DNA of 49,795 nucleotides from Flavobacteriaceae bacterium (GCA_947457615.1 CANGWK010000025.1:1-49795), one strand, 5' to 3'. Shown: positions 33,790 through 43,545, counted from the stretch's first letter. Notes: generated by a model not told the origin, from the letters alone. Translations and numbers: made by a program.

Positions 33790-36216
33790 TTACTTCTTAA
33801 ATTTTAAATATTCTCCTTTAAAATTTTGATTTAAAATATTCATCTCAATAGAATCGCCAATGGCATTTGGAATAACTTCAATAGCTGCTTTTCCGTTGGC
33901 CATTTTAATAGACTCACTTCCGGTTGGTGTACCTTGGTTTTTTAGAGTTTGTCCACCAGATAAACATTGAAAATAAACTCTATCTTCATAATCTAAACAA
34001 CGAAGGTTATTTTTATCTACAGCAATTGCAGTAACTAAAAAATTTCCGTTTTTTAATTTTTCTGCTGATAATTTCAAACCATCGGCAGCGCCATTTTTAG
34101 TAAATCTATAATTCACATCAATAGCATCGGAAACTTTAGTTCCATCCTTATTAATTCCAACGGCAACAAAGTTATTTTTACCTTCAGCAAATTTCACTTC
34201 CCATGTCAATCCGCAAGCAGGATAAGCAGTAATGTCTCTAGTTTTTATGCCTAATGAAACGCCGTTTTGAAAGAATTCCACTTTAGGACAATTACTAAAT
34301 ACATTCACTATTCTTGGGGTATCTTTAGGTCCTTGGCGCTCCTTCCAAGTGTGTGATTCTATGTAAGTAAAAGGTTTTTCGCTCCAATAACTTTTAAAAA
34401 CATAATAGGCATCTTTAGGATTTCCGTTTCTATCAACCAATCCTTTTTGATTCATATACGGGATGTCATCTTCTGGTCTCAATGGCGTTGCAAAATCTTT
34501 AAATGACCACTGAAGATTACCAACAAAAGTTGGATCGTTTTCAGAAATATGCAAATGCCAATCAAATAAATCTACAATGTAATTTTCACTCCAATCACCA
34601 ATTTGAGCAATATTCGCCACTTTAGTTTGAACAATTGCTTCTTCCCAACCTTCTGATTTTATTTGACCTTCCCCGTTAATTGGATTTTCGGAATGACGCC
34701 CTACATGACTATCTCCACCATATTCGGCATGAATAAAATGTTTGTAATCTAATTTATATTTGTCAATGGCTTTCTTATAACTTTTAAAACTGCCAGAATA
34801 CCAACCCGACCAAATAGAAGGTGAAAAAACATCAACAATTTTTGATCCATCTTCATATTTACGAATTACAGTTTTTCTAGTCGGATCTAATTTATGTGCC
34901 ATATCATTAAGTTCGGATAAAAACACATTCATTTTTTCGTTATTATCCCCGTCTTTAAAATCGGGTAACCAACTCATTTCATTTCCTAAAGACCATAGAA
35001 TGATAGATGGGTGGTTATAATTTTGATGAATCATTTCACTAAGCATATTTTTAGCATTGGTTTTCCACACTTCATTTCCTAGACCACCACGACACCAAGG
35101 TAGTTCATCCCAAACCAATAAACCTAGTTCGTCACACGCTTTATAAACTTCGGGATCTTGAGGATAATGTGCCAATCTAACAAAGTTAGCGCCCATTTCT
35201 TTTATAGATTCCATGTCTTTTCGTTGTTGCTCGTTAGACATTGCTGCGCCTACACCTGCATGTTCTTCATGACGGTGGGTTCCTCTAATTAACACTCTTT
35301 TTCCGTTAAGGAAAAAAGGACCATTATCTTTAAATTCGAACCATCTAAATCCAACTTTATCTTGAATTTTATCTATTTCAACTCCACTTTCTAATAAGGA
35401 AACCGAAACGGTATATAAATTTGGATTTTTAACATCCCACAACTCCGGATTTTTTATGCTCTTGAAATCTATTGAAGTTATTTCACCAGAAACATTTCCT
35501 TTTTGAGTAGCAATTACTTTTCCTTTAGGATTGATAAGTTGTGCTAAATAACCAAATCCATTAGTATTATTAATATCTTTTACTGTAGCAAGTACATTTA
35601 AAGATGCCGATTTTTCAGATACTTGAGGTGTAGTTATTTGAATGTTATCAATATTATTTTTGGACATTGAAAGCAACCAAACATCTCTTGTTATGCCGCC
35701 ATAAATGATAAAATCACTTTTTTGTGATGGAATTATTTCTATATTGTAACTGTTGTCTACTCGAACTAAAACTTCATTATTTCCTTCCTTAATAAATTTT
35801 GAAATATCAAATGTAAATCCAATATAACCTCCAATATGTTTACCGGCTTCTTTACCGTTTACATAAACAAGTGTTGTTATATTTGAACCTTCAAAATATA
35901 ATTTATATAATTTGTTAACGTCAAAATTAGTAATAACAAGATTCTTTTTGTACCAACTAGCACTTCGTCTGTATCCAGGATCGTTATCTGTAGCATCAAA
36001 ACTATTCCAACTGTGAGGCAAATTTATTTCAACCCAATTAGTTGACTTTTTTGCTTCATTGTTATTTGGAGTATCGTTTTCTAAATAACTCCAATTGCTA
36101 TCAATATTAGTTTTAGTTCTTTCAATGCTTGGTACTTTTTGAGCATAAAACGAATTGAAATTAAGTAATAAAATTATTAGTAATAAATTGGATTTGTTGC
36201 GAATGGTAAATTTCAT
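33790..36216 (-). CDS. GH2 glycoside hydrolase (beta-glucuronidase/galactosidase type)
   Basis: Removes a non-reducing-end beta-linked sugar by a retaining mechanism. The 808-residue protein has a signal peptide (NSFYAQ), an N-terminal sugar-binding domain (WVEINLPHSWNSFDATDNDPGYRR), an Ig-like domain, a TIM barrel and a C-terminal DUF4982-like region. The acid/base is the Glu of WSLGNEMSW (near 410) and the nucleophile the Glu of HAEYGGD (near 499). Beta-glucuronidase and beta-galactosidase activities both occur in such proteins, so the released sugar is not certain. It starts 3 bp after GH88, a coupling that suggests they act on the same oligosaccharide. It is probably periplasmic. Confidence 0.93.
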   Translation of the reverse strand: MKFTIRNKSNLLLIILLLNFNSFYAQKVPSIERTKTNIDSNWSYLENDTPNNNEAKKSTNWVEINLPHSWNSFDATDNDPGYRRSASWYKKNLVITNFDVNKLYKLYFEGSNITTLVYVNGKEAGKHIGGYIGFTFDISKFIKEGNNEVLVRVDNSYNIEIIPSQKSDFIIYGGITRDVWLLSMSKNNIDNIQITTPQVSEKSASLNVLATVKDINNTNGFGYLAQLINPKGKVIATQKGNVSGEITSIDFKSIKNPELWDVKNPNLYTVSVSLLESGVEIDKIQDKVGFRWFEFKDNGPFFLNGKRVLIRGTHRHEEHAGVGAAMSNEQQRKDMESIKEMGANFVRLAHYPQDPEVYKACDELGLLVWDELPWCRGGLGNEVWKTNAKNMLSEMIHQNYNHPSIILWSLGNEMSWLPDFKDGDNNEKMNVFLSELNDMAHKLDPTRKTVIRKYEDGSKIVDVFSPSIWSGWYSGSFKSYKKAIDKYKLDYKHFIHAEYGGDSHVGRHSENPINGEGQIKSEGWEEAIVQTKVANIAQIGDWSENYIVDLFDWHLHISENDPTFVGNLQWSFKDFATPLRPEDDIPYMNQKGLVDRNGNPKDAYYVFKSYWSEKPFTYIESHTWKERQGPKDTPRIVNVFSNCPKVEFFQNGVSLGIKTRDITAYPACGLTWEVKFAEGKNNFVAVGINKDGTKVSDAIDVNYRFTKNGAADGLKLSAEKLKNGNFLVTAIAVDKNNLRCLDYEDRVYFQCLSGGQTLKNQGTPTGSESIKMANGKAAIEVIPNAIGDSIEMNILNQNFKGEYLKFKK

Positions 36217-36219
36217 AAA

Positions 36220-37422
36220 TTAAAGTGCTTGTTTTCTAATAATTGCTTCTAAAAAGTAATAATCTGCATAGACTATCGGCTGGTCAATTTCATCTTTTTT
36301 AGGCCAATTTCCAGTACTGTGATCCAGAAGGAAAGGTCCTTTTACAGATTCATTTAAAAAATATTTATCGGAACTTAAAGTTGTAACAACCTTATTTGCG
36401 TAATTTAAATATTCTTTATTTTTAGTAAACGAGTACAACTCAAATAAAGCGGATGCCATAACTGCCGATGAAGAAGCATCTCTAGGAGAATTTGGAATTG
36501 CAGTATCATTGAAATCCCAAAATGTAATGCCATCAATTGGCATATTTTTATTATTTATATAATATTTCGCAGTTGCTTCTGCTTGTTTAAGGTATTCTTT
36601 ATTTTTGGTATAACGATAAGCCATAGTAAAACCATAAACTGCCCAAGATTGACCTCTTGCCCAAGAGGATTGGTCATTAAAACCTTGGTGCGTTCCTCTT
36701 TTTTTAACTGCTCCGGTAAGTGTGTCGTAATCTACTACATGAAAACAACTGTTGTCTTTTCTGAAATGGTTTTTTAATGTAGTATTTGCATGTTTAATGG
36801 CGATGTCTTTAAAGCTATTATCTCCAGATAATTTAGATGCTTCAAACAGAAGCTCAAGATTGAGCATATTATCAATAATGACAGGAAAATCCCAAGATTC
36901 TTTATTGTGATCCCAAGAACGAATTGCACCAATTTTTGAATTAAAACGAGTAATTAATGTTTGGGCACTTTTGATTATTATCTCTTTATATTTTTCATTT
37001 TTTTCTAAGCGTAATGCTTTACCAAAACTGCAATAAACTTTAAAACCCATGTCGTGAGTTTTTCCATTAAATTTTTCTTTTTCGATAAATGCATTCCACA
37101 ATGCGGCTCTTTCTTTAAATCGGATATCGCCAGTAAGTTGGTAAATTTGCCAAAGATTTCCTGGAAAAAATCCACTAGTCCAATCTTTGGAAGCAACTTT
37201 TTTTACATCCCCAGAGGAAACATTCATAGTCCTTGGAATAGCACTCGAATCTATAGGGAATTCTAACAAATTAATAAATTTTGCTTGAATTTTTTTATCA
37301 ATGGTATTTGATTTTGGTTGAAATTGGGAATGGCAATTTAACGAGAACACCGAAATAAGAAGTATAAAAAAAGAAGCACACATCTTCATAAAAAACGATT
37401 TAAATATAGTTTTATAACCCAT
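36220..37422 (-). CDS. GH88 unsaturated glucuronyl hydrolase
   Basis: Hydrates and releases the 4,5-unsaturated uronate left by lyases, producing the substrate of KduI. The 400-residue protein is an (alpha/alpha)6-barrel. The catalytic aspartates D124 (THDMGF) and D184 (VIIDNML) match D88 and D149 of the Bacillus GL1 enzyme, and RGTHQGFNDQSSWARGQSW is the family signature. A signal peptide follows an 11-residue lead (MGYKTIFKSFF). A second ATG at 37389 (MKMCASFF) is an equally likely start. It is probably periplasmic. It is the first enzyme gene after the HTCS regulator, with a promoter-like region in the 210-bp gap. Confidence 0.93.
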   Translation of the reverse strand: MGYKTIFKSFFMKMCASFFILLISVFSLNCHSQFQPKSNTIDKKIQAKFINLLEFPIDSSAIPRTMNVSSGDVKKVASKDWTSGFFPGNLWQIYQLTGDIRFKERAALWNAFIEKEKFNGKTHDMGFKVYCSFGKALRLEKNEKYKEIIIKSAQTLITRFNSKIGAIRSWDHNKESWDFPVIIDNMLNLELLFEASKLSGDNSFKDIAIKHANTTLKNHFRKDNSCFHVVDYDTLTGAVKKRGTHQGFNDQSSWARGQSWAVYGFTMAYRYTKNKEYLKQAEATAKYYINNKNMPIDGITFWDFNDTAIPNSPRDASSSAVMASALFELYSFTKNKEYLNYANKVVTTLSSDKYFLNESVKGPFLLDHSTGNWPKKDEIDQPIVYADYYFLEAIIRKQAL

Positions 37423-37449
37423 AAAAGTAAAAATGTTTCGAAATATTTT

Positions 37450-37545
37450 TTAAGATATAAATCGAATTATAAGTAAACTGCTTAGCGTGATTAATAAAAT
37501 CAAAGTCAGTTGAAAAATATTCATTTTTAGTTTTTTAGCTTTCAT
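37450..37545 (-). CDS. Possible small membrane peptide (31 aa) between HTCS and GH88
   Basis: The frame reads MKAKKLKMNIFQLTLILLIT... and ends SSLLIIRFIS: a positively charged start and one hydrophobic segment of about 20 residues, like a bacterial single-pass micropeptide. It lies 27 bp before the GH88 ATG. Against it, the -7 box ends only 4 bp upstream, so a transcript from that promoter would be leaderless or would start inside the frame; an internal ATG at 37524 is a fallback. I recognise no homologue, and a chance frame is quite possible in AT-rich DNA. Confidence 0.25.
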   Translation of the reverse strand: MKAKKLKMNIFQLTLILLITLSSLLIIRFIS

Positions 37546-37549
37546 ATTA

Positions 37550-37557
37550 CAAATATA
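37550..37557 (-). promoter_or_regulatory. -7 box (TATATTTG) upstream of GH88
   Basis: The minus strand reads TATATTTG, an exact TAnnTTTG, 127 bp upstream of the GH88 ATG and after the HTCS stop. A TTG lies 24 bp further upstream, wider than usual spacing. It could start an enzyme-operon transcript separate from the regulator. Confidence 0.5.
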
Positions 37558-37568
37558 CAGCACGTTTA

Positions 37569-37610
37569 GATTGTGAAAATCCAAAAAAGGGTATTCAAAT
37601 ATCCACAATC
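37569..37610. promoter_or_regulatory. Dyad GATTGTG-N28-CACAATC upstream of the GH88 promoter
   Basis: Perfect 7-bp inverted half-sites lie 35 bp centre to centre, positioned about 12-60 bp upstream of the -7 box. The spacer contains GGGTATTCAAAT, a weak relative of the GGGGTAAAAAT box found before susC. It may be an activator site, or a loose stem at the end of the HTCS transcript; no U-run follows. Confidence 0.35.
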
Positions 37611-37632
37611 AAGCTAAAACTATGTCTGTGTA

Positions 37633-40600
37633 CTAGGCATTTGAAGAATCAGTAAATTTATTAGCGTATTCTGTTGGAGTTTCACCATATTTTTTTTGAA
37701 AACATTTGCTGAAATATTTTGGGTTGTTAAAGCCAACTTTATAACTAACTTGAGATATGTTTATTTTATTTTGTTCCAATAGTTGAGCAGCTCTTTTCAT
37801 CCTAATTTCATGAATAAATTCATTAGGCGTGAAATTTGTCCATGCTTTAATTTTAGTAAACAACATAGTCCTACTCACCCCAAGCTCTGAACAAAAAAAT
37901 GGAATATCAAATTGTTCGTTTGAAATATTTTCTTCAACAATTTTAAATGCTTTTTTTAACAATTGCTCATCCAAAGAAGAAACAACAATTTCACTTGGCG
38001 CAAAGCTATCTTCAGAAGAAAATTTAGTCTTTAATCTGTTTTTAAATAAGAGAAGGTTTTTAATTCTTAATTTAAATTCAATCAAGTTAAATGGTTTGCT
38101 AATATAATCATCTGCCCCACTCTCTAATCCTTCAATTTTATAAATTAAGGAAGATCTAGAGGTTAATAGTATAACAGGAATATGGCTAGTTTTAATATTT
38201 TCTTTAATTTTAGAACATAATTCGGTACCAACCATTTCAGGCATAATTACATCACTAACAATCAAGTCCGGAAGAAATTTCAACGCTTTTTTAAGTCCAA
38301 TAGCACCATTTTCTGCAGTGATAACATTATATTCTTCTTTAAGAAGATTTTTCATGAAATCACGTAAAACTTTATGATCCTCTACAATTAAAATAGTTAT
38401 TTTATCCTCTGTTTTCTCAAAATCATTTATATCATCTTCTTGGATAACCTCTATAGAATTTAATTGCGCGGTGTATTGCTCAAGATCATCACTTACCTTG
38501 AAATCTTTTACAATCTCTTCATCTGAAAGGTGGTTTTTCCCAAGTGGCATTTCAACCTTAAAAACAACTCCTTTTGTAGGTTTATTTTCTACGGTTATAT
38601 TTCCTTTGTGAAGATTTACAATGTTTTTTACAATAGATAAACCAATTCCAGACCCTTTATTATAATTTATTTGCGTATTGTTGTTTGCCGGGATTTCAAA
38701 AAACAAATCAAATATTTTATTCAAATGTTCTTTTGCAATTCCAATTCCGTTGTCTTCTACTTCAATGATTATTTGACCTTCAATTTTTATTATTTTAATT
38801 GCAATTTCTCCACCCTTTGGAGTGTAACGAAATGCATTAGAAATTAAATTATAGAAAACACGTTCTAATTTAAATCGGTCAAAATAAACTAAAATCACAT
38901 CATGAGAAGATTCAAATGAATATTTATAATCGCCATCTTTAGCAAATTCTGAAAAAGACAAATAGATTTCTTTAATGTATTTAACAATATTACCTTCGGC
39001 AGCCTCTAATACAAATTGGTTGTTTTCAAATTTTCTAAAATCCATCAATCTATTAATTAATGTCAATAGATTATTAGCATTACTCTCAATAACCAATAGT
39101 TTTTTATACATTGCATTGGATCCATTGTAGTTTAAAATAATCTGTTGCAAAGGACCTAAAATAAGAGTTAAAGGCGTTCTAAATTCATGAGAAATATTTG
39201 TGAAAAACTGAAGTTTAGCACTGTTATCCTCTTTTACTCTTTCGCTTTCACGGTATTCTAATAATAAATCTTGTCTTAATTTTTCCTTTGATTTTACTAT
39301 CCAAATAAACCCATAAAGTGCGGCCCAAATTAGTAAAATATAAAAACAAAATGCCCACCAACTTTTCCATGGCGCAGGTTTTACAACAATTTCTAAAGTG
39401 GTTGGTTTTGAATTCCAAACACCATCATTATTAGCTCCTTTTACTTCAAAAATATATGTTCCTGAATTTTGAATCGTGAAAGTTGCCTCTGAATTTGATG
39501 TGGTTGTCCAATTATTTTCAAGGCCAACCATTCGGTATTTATATTTGTTATTGTTTGAATTTACAAAATTTGGTATCGCAAAATTTATAGTGAAATTTGC
39601 TTTATCATAACCTAAGGTAATTGATTTTGTGTGCGTTATAGATTCTTCAAGCACCTCTGTTTCATCTGCAACATTAACTGATTTGTTGGCAACTTTAAAA
39701 TCAGTTAAAATTACTTGAGGTGTATATTTATTAACTATAATTTTCTTTGGTTCAAAATAGGTTAATCCGGAAGGACCTCCATAATAAAATTTATTAAATC
39801 CTAATTGCAAAAAAGCATTATCATTAAATTCATTACTAACTAGACCATTTTTTTGATCATAAATAAAAGTTGAATTAGTGATAAGATTGTATTTAATTAT
39901 TCCGAAATTAGAACTCATCCATAGATTATTATTTTCATCTTCGGATATAGAATGAATAGAAGTCACCTCCGTACCGTCTTTTTGGATATTTATTTTAAGA
40001 AACGATTTTCCATTGTAAGAAAAAAGTCCTTTTGCTTTTGTTCCTATCCAAATTGTACCTTTTTTATCTTGAAATAAGGACAAGATATCGTCTCCAGAAA
40101 GCACTTTGTTATCAAAAAAATAATGTTTTATATGGTAATTTTCATTATCAATATCACTGAGTTTAATAACATTTAATCCGCTTTGAGTACCAATCCAAAT
40201 ATTTTCTTTTTTATCAATTAACAAGGTTCGTATTCGGTTATTGGTAAGAAAATTATCGGAATAATTATCATTTCCAATTATTTTATAAGTATTATTGGAA
40301 TGATCATATCGAATAAGTCCTTTTCCAAAAGTTCCTATCCAAAAAATATCATTTTTCCCTTTTTTAATTACATAAATACCAGACTCCTCTAAAAGTTTTT
40401 TTAAGTCTGGAGCAATTTTTTCATTTACAAATTGCTTTGATTTTGTGTCGTATGCAGCAATTCCTTTTGTGAAAGTTCCTATCCACAAAAGTCCATTATC
40501 CGATATACATAAAGATTTAATATTATCAACGGAAATCCCACTGGAGCTTGCAGAATTTAAATTAACGGTGTTGCCTGAATAGCTGTCAAGAATTGTTATT

Positions 40601-41736
40601 CCGCCACCTTCAGTACCAATGTAAATGGTTTTATTAGCGTCAGCAACTATAGAACTTACTACATCAAAACTTAAAGCATTCTTGCCTGAATTTTGATTTA
40701 TATTGGTAAAATTATTGTTAGATTCATCCCAAACACTAATACCATTATAATAAGATCCTAGCCAAACAGAACCTTTTCGATCCGTATAGATAGATTTTAT
40801 TTTGCCGAAGCTGGTTTTTTTATCTGGATTGTTATAGATTTTTTGAACTATTCCATTCTTTTGAAGATTATAAACTCCGTTGTAAGTTCCTAACCATATC
40901 CCTCCTTTTTTATCAAAATCTAATGAGCGAACGTCTATTCCGATTTGATTTTGACCGTCGTTTTCTTTGAAAGAAATTAAATTTTTAGATTTTGGATTGA
41001 ACTTTAAAAGCCCATTGTTTTTGGTTCCAATCCAAAGAGTACCATTGCTATCTTCTTTAATATCTTGAACGATAAGTACTTCTTTTTGTTGGAGTAATTC
41101 TATTTTTTTAAAACTAAAATGAGTTCCGTTTCGCTTAATTAACTTACACAATCCTTTGGAGGTGCCTATCCAAATATCTCCTTTTTTAGTTTCACAAATA
41201 GACAACACAAAATTGTTAGGTAAACTATAAGCATCTGTAGCAGAATGTAATACAGAGATAAATTTCCCAGTAGTTATATTGTAAATAGATAATCCAACAG
41301 ATGTTGCAATCCAAATTTCATTTTTTATTTGCTTAATATTCCAAACAGTATTATTAGAAAGAGAGGTAGCGTTATTAGCATGAAAATAGTGCTTAAAAGT
41401 ATTGGAAACTGGATTGTAACAATTGAGACCGTTGTAGGTTCCTACCCAAATATTTCCTGTATTGTCTCCTTCAATAGAAAGAATATCATTATTACAAATG
41501 GATAAATTATCCTTAGGATTGTTTCTAAATATTGTAAAATTACTTCCGTCATATTTATTTAAACCGTCGCGCGTTCCAAACCACATCTGTCCTTTTACAT
41601 CTTGATGAATAGCAATTATGGAACTCTGAGAAAGTCCATTTATGGTAGTAATATTTTTTAATCTATAGGAATTAGATTGAGAAAAAACAGTTGCAATGGA
41701 TAAAACTAAAAAGTAGGTTAATAGATTTTTTTTCAT
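37633..41736 (-). CDS. Hybrid two-component system regulator (HTCS)
   Basis: Senses an oligosaccharide in the periplasm and controls PUL transcription. The 1367-residue protein has, in order: a signal peptide (TVFSQ); two seven-bladed Reg_prop propellers (repeated WIGTxxGL motifs, about 25-690); a Y_Y_Y domain (to about 780); one membrane helix (WWAFCFYILLIWAALYGFIW); a HisKA domain with the phosphorylated His in ISHEFRTPLT (near 848); an HATPase with NAFRYTP and DNGIGI; a receiver with phospho-Asp in LIVSDVIMPE (near 1160); and a C-terminal AraC-type helix-turn-helix. All expected catalytic residues are present. It is encoded inside the locus it probably controls, 72 bp after the beta-helix gene. 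Confidence 0.96.
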   Translation of the reverse strand: MKKNLLTYFLVLSIATVFSQSNSYRLKNITTINGLSQSSIIAIHQDVKGQMWFGTRDGLNKYDGSNFTIFRNNPKDNLSICNNDILSIEGDNTGNIWVGTYNGLNCYNPVSNTFKHYFHANNATSLSNNTVWNIKQIKNEIWIATSVGLSIYNITTGKFISVLHSATDAYSLPNNFVLSICETKKGDIWIGTSKGLCKLIKRNGTHFSFKKIELLQQKEVLIVQDIKEDSNGTLWIGTKNNGLLKFNPKSKNLISFKENDGQNQIGIDVRSLDFDKKGGIWLGTYNGVYNLQKNGIVQKIYNNPDKKTSFGKIKSIYTDRKGSVWLGSYYNGISVWDESNNNFTNINQNSGKNALSFDVVSSIVADANKTIYIGTEGGGITILDSYSGNTVNLNSASSSGISVDNIKSLCISDNGLLWIGTFTKGIAAYDTKSKQFVNEKIAPDLKKLLEESGIYVIKKGKNDIFWIGTFGKGLIRYDHSNNTYKIIGNDNYSDNFLTNNRIRTLLIDKKENIWIGTQSGLNVIKLSDIDNENYHIKHYFFDNKVLSGDDILSLFQDKKGTIWIGTKAKGLFSYNGKSFLKINIQKDGTEVTSIHSISEDENNNLWMSSNFGIIKYNLITNSTFIYDQKNGLVSNEFNDNAFLQLGFNKFYYGGPSGLTYFEPKKIIVNKYTPQVILTDFKVANKSVNVADETEVLEESITHTKSITLGYDKANFTINFAIPNFVNSNNNKYKYRMVGLENNWTTTSNSEATFTIQNSGTYIFEVKGANNDGVWNSKPTTLEIVVKPAPWKSWWAFCFYILLIWAALYGFIWIVKSKEKLRQDLLLEYRESERVKEDNSAKLQFFTNISHEFRTPLTLILGPLQQIILNYNGSNAMYKKLLVIESNANNLLTLINRLMDFRKFENNQFVLEAAEGNIVKYIKEIYLSFSEFAKDGDYKYSFESSHDVILVYFDRFKLERVFYNLISNAFRYTPKGGEIAIKIIKIEGQIIIEVEDNGIGIAKEHLNKIFDLFFEIPANNNTQINYNKGSGIGLSIVKNIVNLHKGNITVENKPTKGVVFKVEMPLGKNHLSDEEIVKDFKVSDDLEQYTAQLNSIEVIQEDDINDFEKTEDKITILIVEDHKVLRDFMKNLLKEEYNVITAENGAIGLKKALKFLPDLIVSDVIMPEMVGTELCSKIKENIKTSHIPVILLTSRSSLIYKIEGLESGADDYISKPFNLIEFKLRIKNLLLFKNRLKTKFSSEDSFAPSEIVVSSLDEQLLKKAFKIVEENISNEQFDIPFFCSELGVSRTMLFTKIKAWTNFTPNEFIHEIRMKRAAQLLEQNKINISQVSYKVGFNNPKYFSKCFQKKYGETPTEYANKFTDSSNA

Positions 41737-41803
41737 TCGATTGGGTGTATGAAAACAATTAGTTTATACTAATTGGTGAAATTAAAATAAAACCAATTAC
41801 TAA

Positions 41804-41811
41804 CAAAGTTA
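41804..41811 (-). promoter_or_regulatory. -7 box (TAACTTTG) for the HTCS gene
   Basis: The minus strand reads TAACTTTG, matching TAnnTTTG, 67 bp upstream of the HTCS ATG and overlapping the stop of the preceding gene. This would allow low constitutive expression of the sensor. No -33 element is clear. Confidence 0.4.
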
Positions 41812-43488
41812 ATTTTGTAATCTTTTTCTGAGTTGGTATTCGTAAAGAGAAGGAATTTTCTTCATGGACTGATTAACAAATTCGATGTAGGCATCTGGTC
41901 CGTATTTAACAGTAAAATTTCTATTTCCATTTATCCCTACTATTCTTGCAAAAGGGCCTTCTTCCATTCCGTTTAGTTCAATTGGAGTATCTAAAGTAGT
42001 ACCCGAAACATCAATATTAATATTCCAAAAAGTAGAATAAGCTCCGTGTGAAGGCTTCCAATAACCAGCACCTCCACCAGCAAAAAGAGGATAAGTATTA
42101 TCTGAATTAGGTTCAAAATGTACTTTTATATTATCAAATAAATTTTGATGGTTGGCTCCTGCATGTTGGTCTAAGTCAGGATCGGTAAAAATCTCACAAT
42201 TTTTATATACATCCTTAGTAGAGAAGGTGTTAAAACTTAAAGGGTGCACTGCCTTATTATATACTTTTAAATTTTCCACTAAAACATTATGTACCCCCCC
42301 CATTGCAACTGTGTAATGAGCGATGTTTTTACCCTCGGTTACAATATCTTTGATGGTTACATTTGCAATTTCTTCAGTTAAAATACCACTATCCGCATTG
42401 TTTATTGACACATCGCTAACCCAACTATTAAAAATTCGTGTAAGAAAAATACCGTTATATCCTTGCTCTAAATGGTGAGCAATACGAGGAGCGTCTGGAA
42501 ACGAAATTCGTAAATGCTCAATTCCAACTTCTGATAAATGATTCCATTCTACCAATAAAGCTTGGTAATTTGGCTTAATATCAATAAGCAAAGGAGTTTT
42601 TATTGAAATTTTATTTTTAGAAATTGCAGAAATTTCAACTTGTTGGCGAACTAAAGGCAAAGAAGGTAATTTCCAATTAGAAGACCCTATTTTGGTTTTT
42701 GTGTTTTTGTATAATGTTTCAATCATTTCGCCATTTTCCCCGTCTTTATTAAACATATCCAATTCTACAACATCACCAACTTTTAAACCGTTCATTTCCG
42801 AAACATAAAAAACATTTTCGCCTCTTTTACCCTGTGAAACTTTAGCTAGAACATTCTGAGGAGTGCCATATTTATCCAAATAATATTTAACCCGCTGTTT
42901 TGGAACTTGAGTCCAAATGAATCCACCTGACCATGCAAATTGAGAAAATGGCAAATCAATATTATTTTCTTTTTCTACTTGTCTTTTATCTGCTGTAGTC
43001 AAATATTCTCTTAACTCGGCCAATGATTCTTGATTTTTAATATATAAAAGTGGACGCGGACAAAAAATTTCAGTACCCTCTTTACCAGAACCCGAACCTC
43101 GTAACACAAAATTGCTACGCTCAATATATAAAATATCACTAAGGATTATTCTTCCCGCTGGCAATTGCAAAACAACATTTCCTTGAACTTCATTTGCAAC
43201 TTTAAATGCTTTAAGCAAAGCCTTAGAATCGTCTAAATCATCATTGGCAACTACACCAAAATCGGTAGCTAAAATAATTTTTTCTTTTATCTCAGGTAAT
43301 TTATTTGTCCCAAAGTGGTATCCTGCATAACTAAAATCAGGAAGAAAATTTTGTGATGCAACTTCTTTCTTCCCTATTATTTTAGGAGTTTCTTGCGAAA
43401 AAATAGAAGTTATATTAAGAAATATCAAAATTAAAGCACTAAAGTTCTTTAAGTTTTTTGGATTGTATTTAGGAAATTTAGAATGCAT
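41809..43488 (-). CDS. Secreted beta-helix protein (pectate-lyase superfamily), no T9SS domain
   Basis: The 559-residue protein has a signal peptide preceded by a basic N-terminus (cleavage near TSIFSQ), the segment LPDFSYAGYHFGTNKLPEI, a pectate-lyase-3-like entry (DDSKALLKAFKVANEVQGNV...RGSGSGKEGTEIF), and the signature QHAGANHQNLFDN...PSHGAYSTFWN. It shares this plan with the protein at 27414-29228 but lacks a T9SS sorting domain, so it is probably periplasmic. A tract of eight G on the coding strand (42294-42301, encoding MGGV) is conspicuous in AT-rich DNA. Activity is unassigned; lyase or epimerase is likely. It lies between the 1500-aa protein and the regulator. Confidence 0.82.
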   Translation of the reverse strand: MHSKFPKYNPKNLKNFSALILIFLNITSIFSQETPKIIGKKEVASQNFLPDFSYAGYHFGTNKLPEIKEKIILATDFGVVANDDLDDSKALLKAFKVANEVQGNVVLQLPAGRIILSDILYIERSNFVLRGSGSGKEGTEIFCPRPLLYIKNQESLAELREYLTTADKRQVEKENNIDLPFSQFAWSGGFIWTQVPKQRVKYYLDKYGTPQNVLAKVSQGKRGENVFYVSEMNGLKVGDVVELDMFNKDGENGEMIETLYKNTKTKIGSSNWKLPSLPLVRQQVEISAISKNKISIKTPLLIDIKPNYQALLVEWNHLSEVGIEHLRISFPDAPRIAHHLEQGYNGIFLTRIFNSWVSDVSINNADSGILTEEIANVTIKDIVTEGKNIAHYTVAMGGVHNVLVENLKVYNKAVHPLSFNTFSTKDVYKNCEIFTDPDLDQHAGANHQNLFDNIKVHFEPNSDNTYPLFAGGGAGYWKPSHGAYSTFWNINIDVSGTTLDTPIELNGMEEGPFARIVGINGNRNFTVKYGPDAYIEFVNQSMKKIPSLYEYQLRKRLQN

Positions 43489-43545
43489 TGGGAAAAATAT
43501 TATGTTACTTTATTAAAAAACTAAGATCAAAAAAACTAAACAACA

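Noticed and set aside
17200..37422. Heparin/heparan sulfate PUL
   Set aside because: IDS- and SGSH-like sulfatases and GH88 fit, but no heparinase of PL12, PL13, PL15 or PL21 and no amino-sugar genes are present.
37569..37610. Intrinsic terminator for the HTCS gene
   Set aside because: The dyad has a 28-nt loop and no following U-run; a regulatory role is a better fit.
17200..43488. Ulvan PUL
   Set aside because: GH88, GH2 and sulfatases also occur in ulvan loci, but there is no recognisable ulvan lyase, no GH78/GH105 and no rhamnose catabolism.
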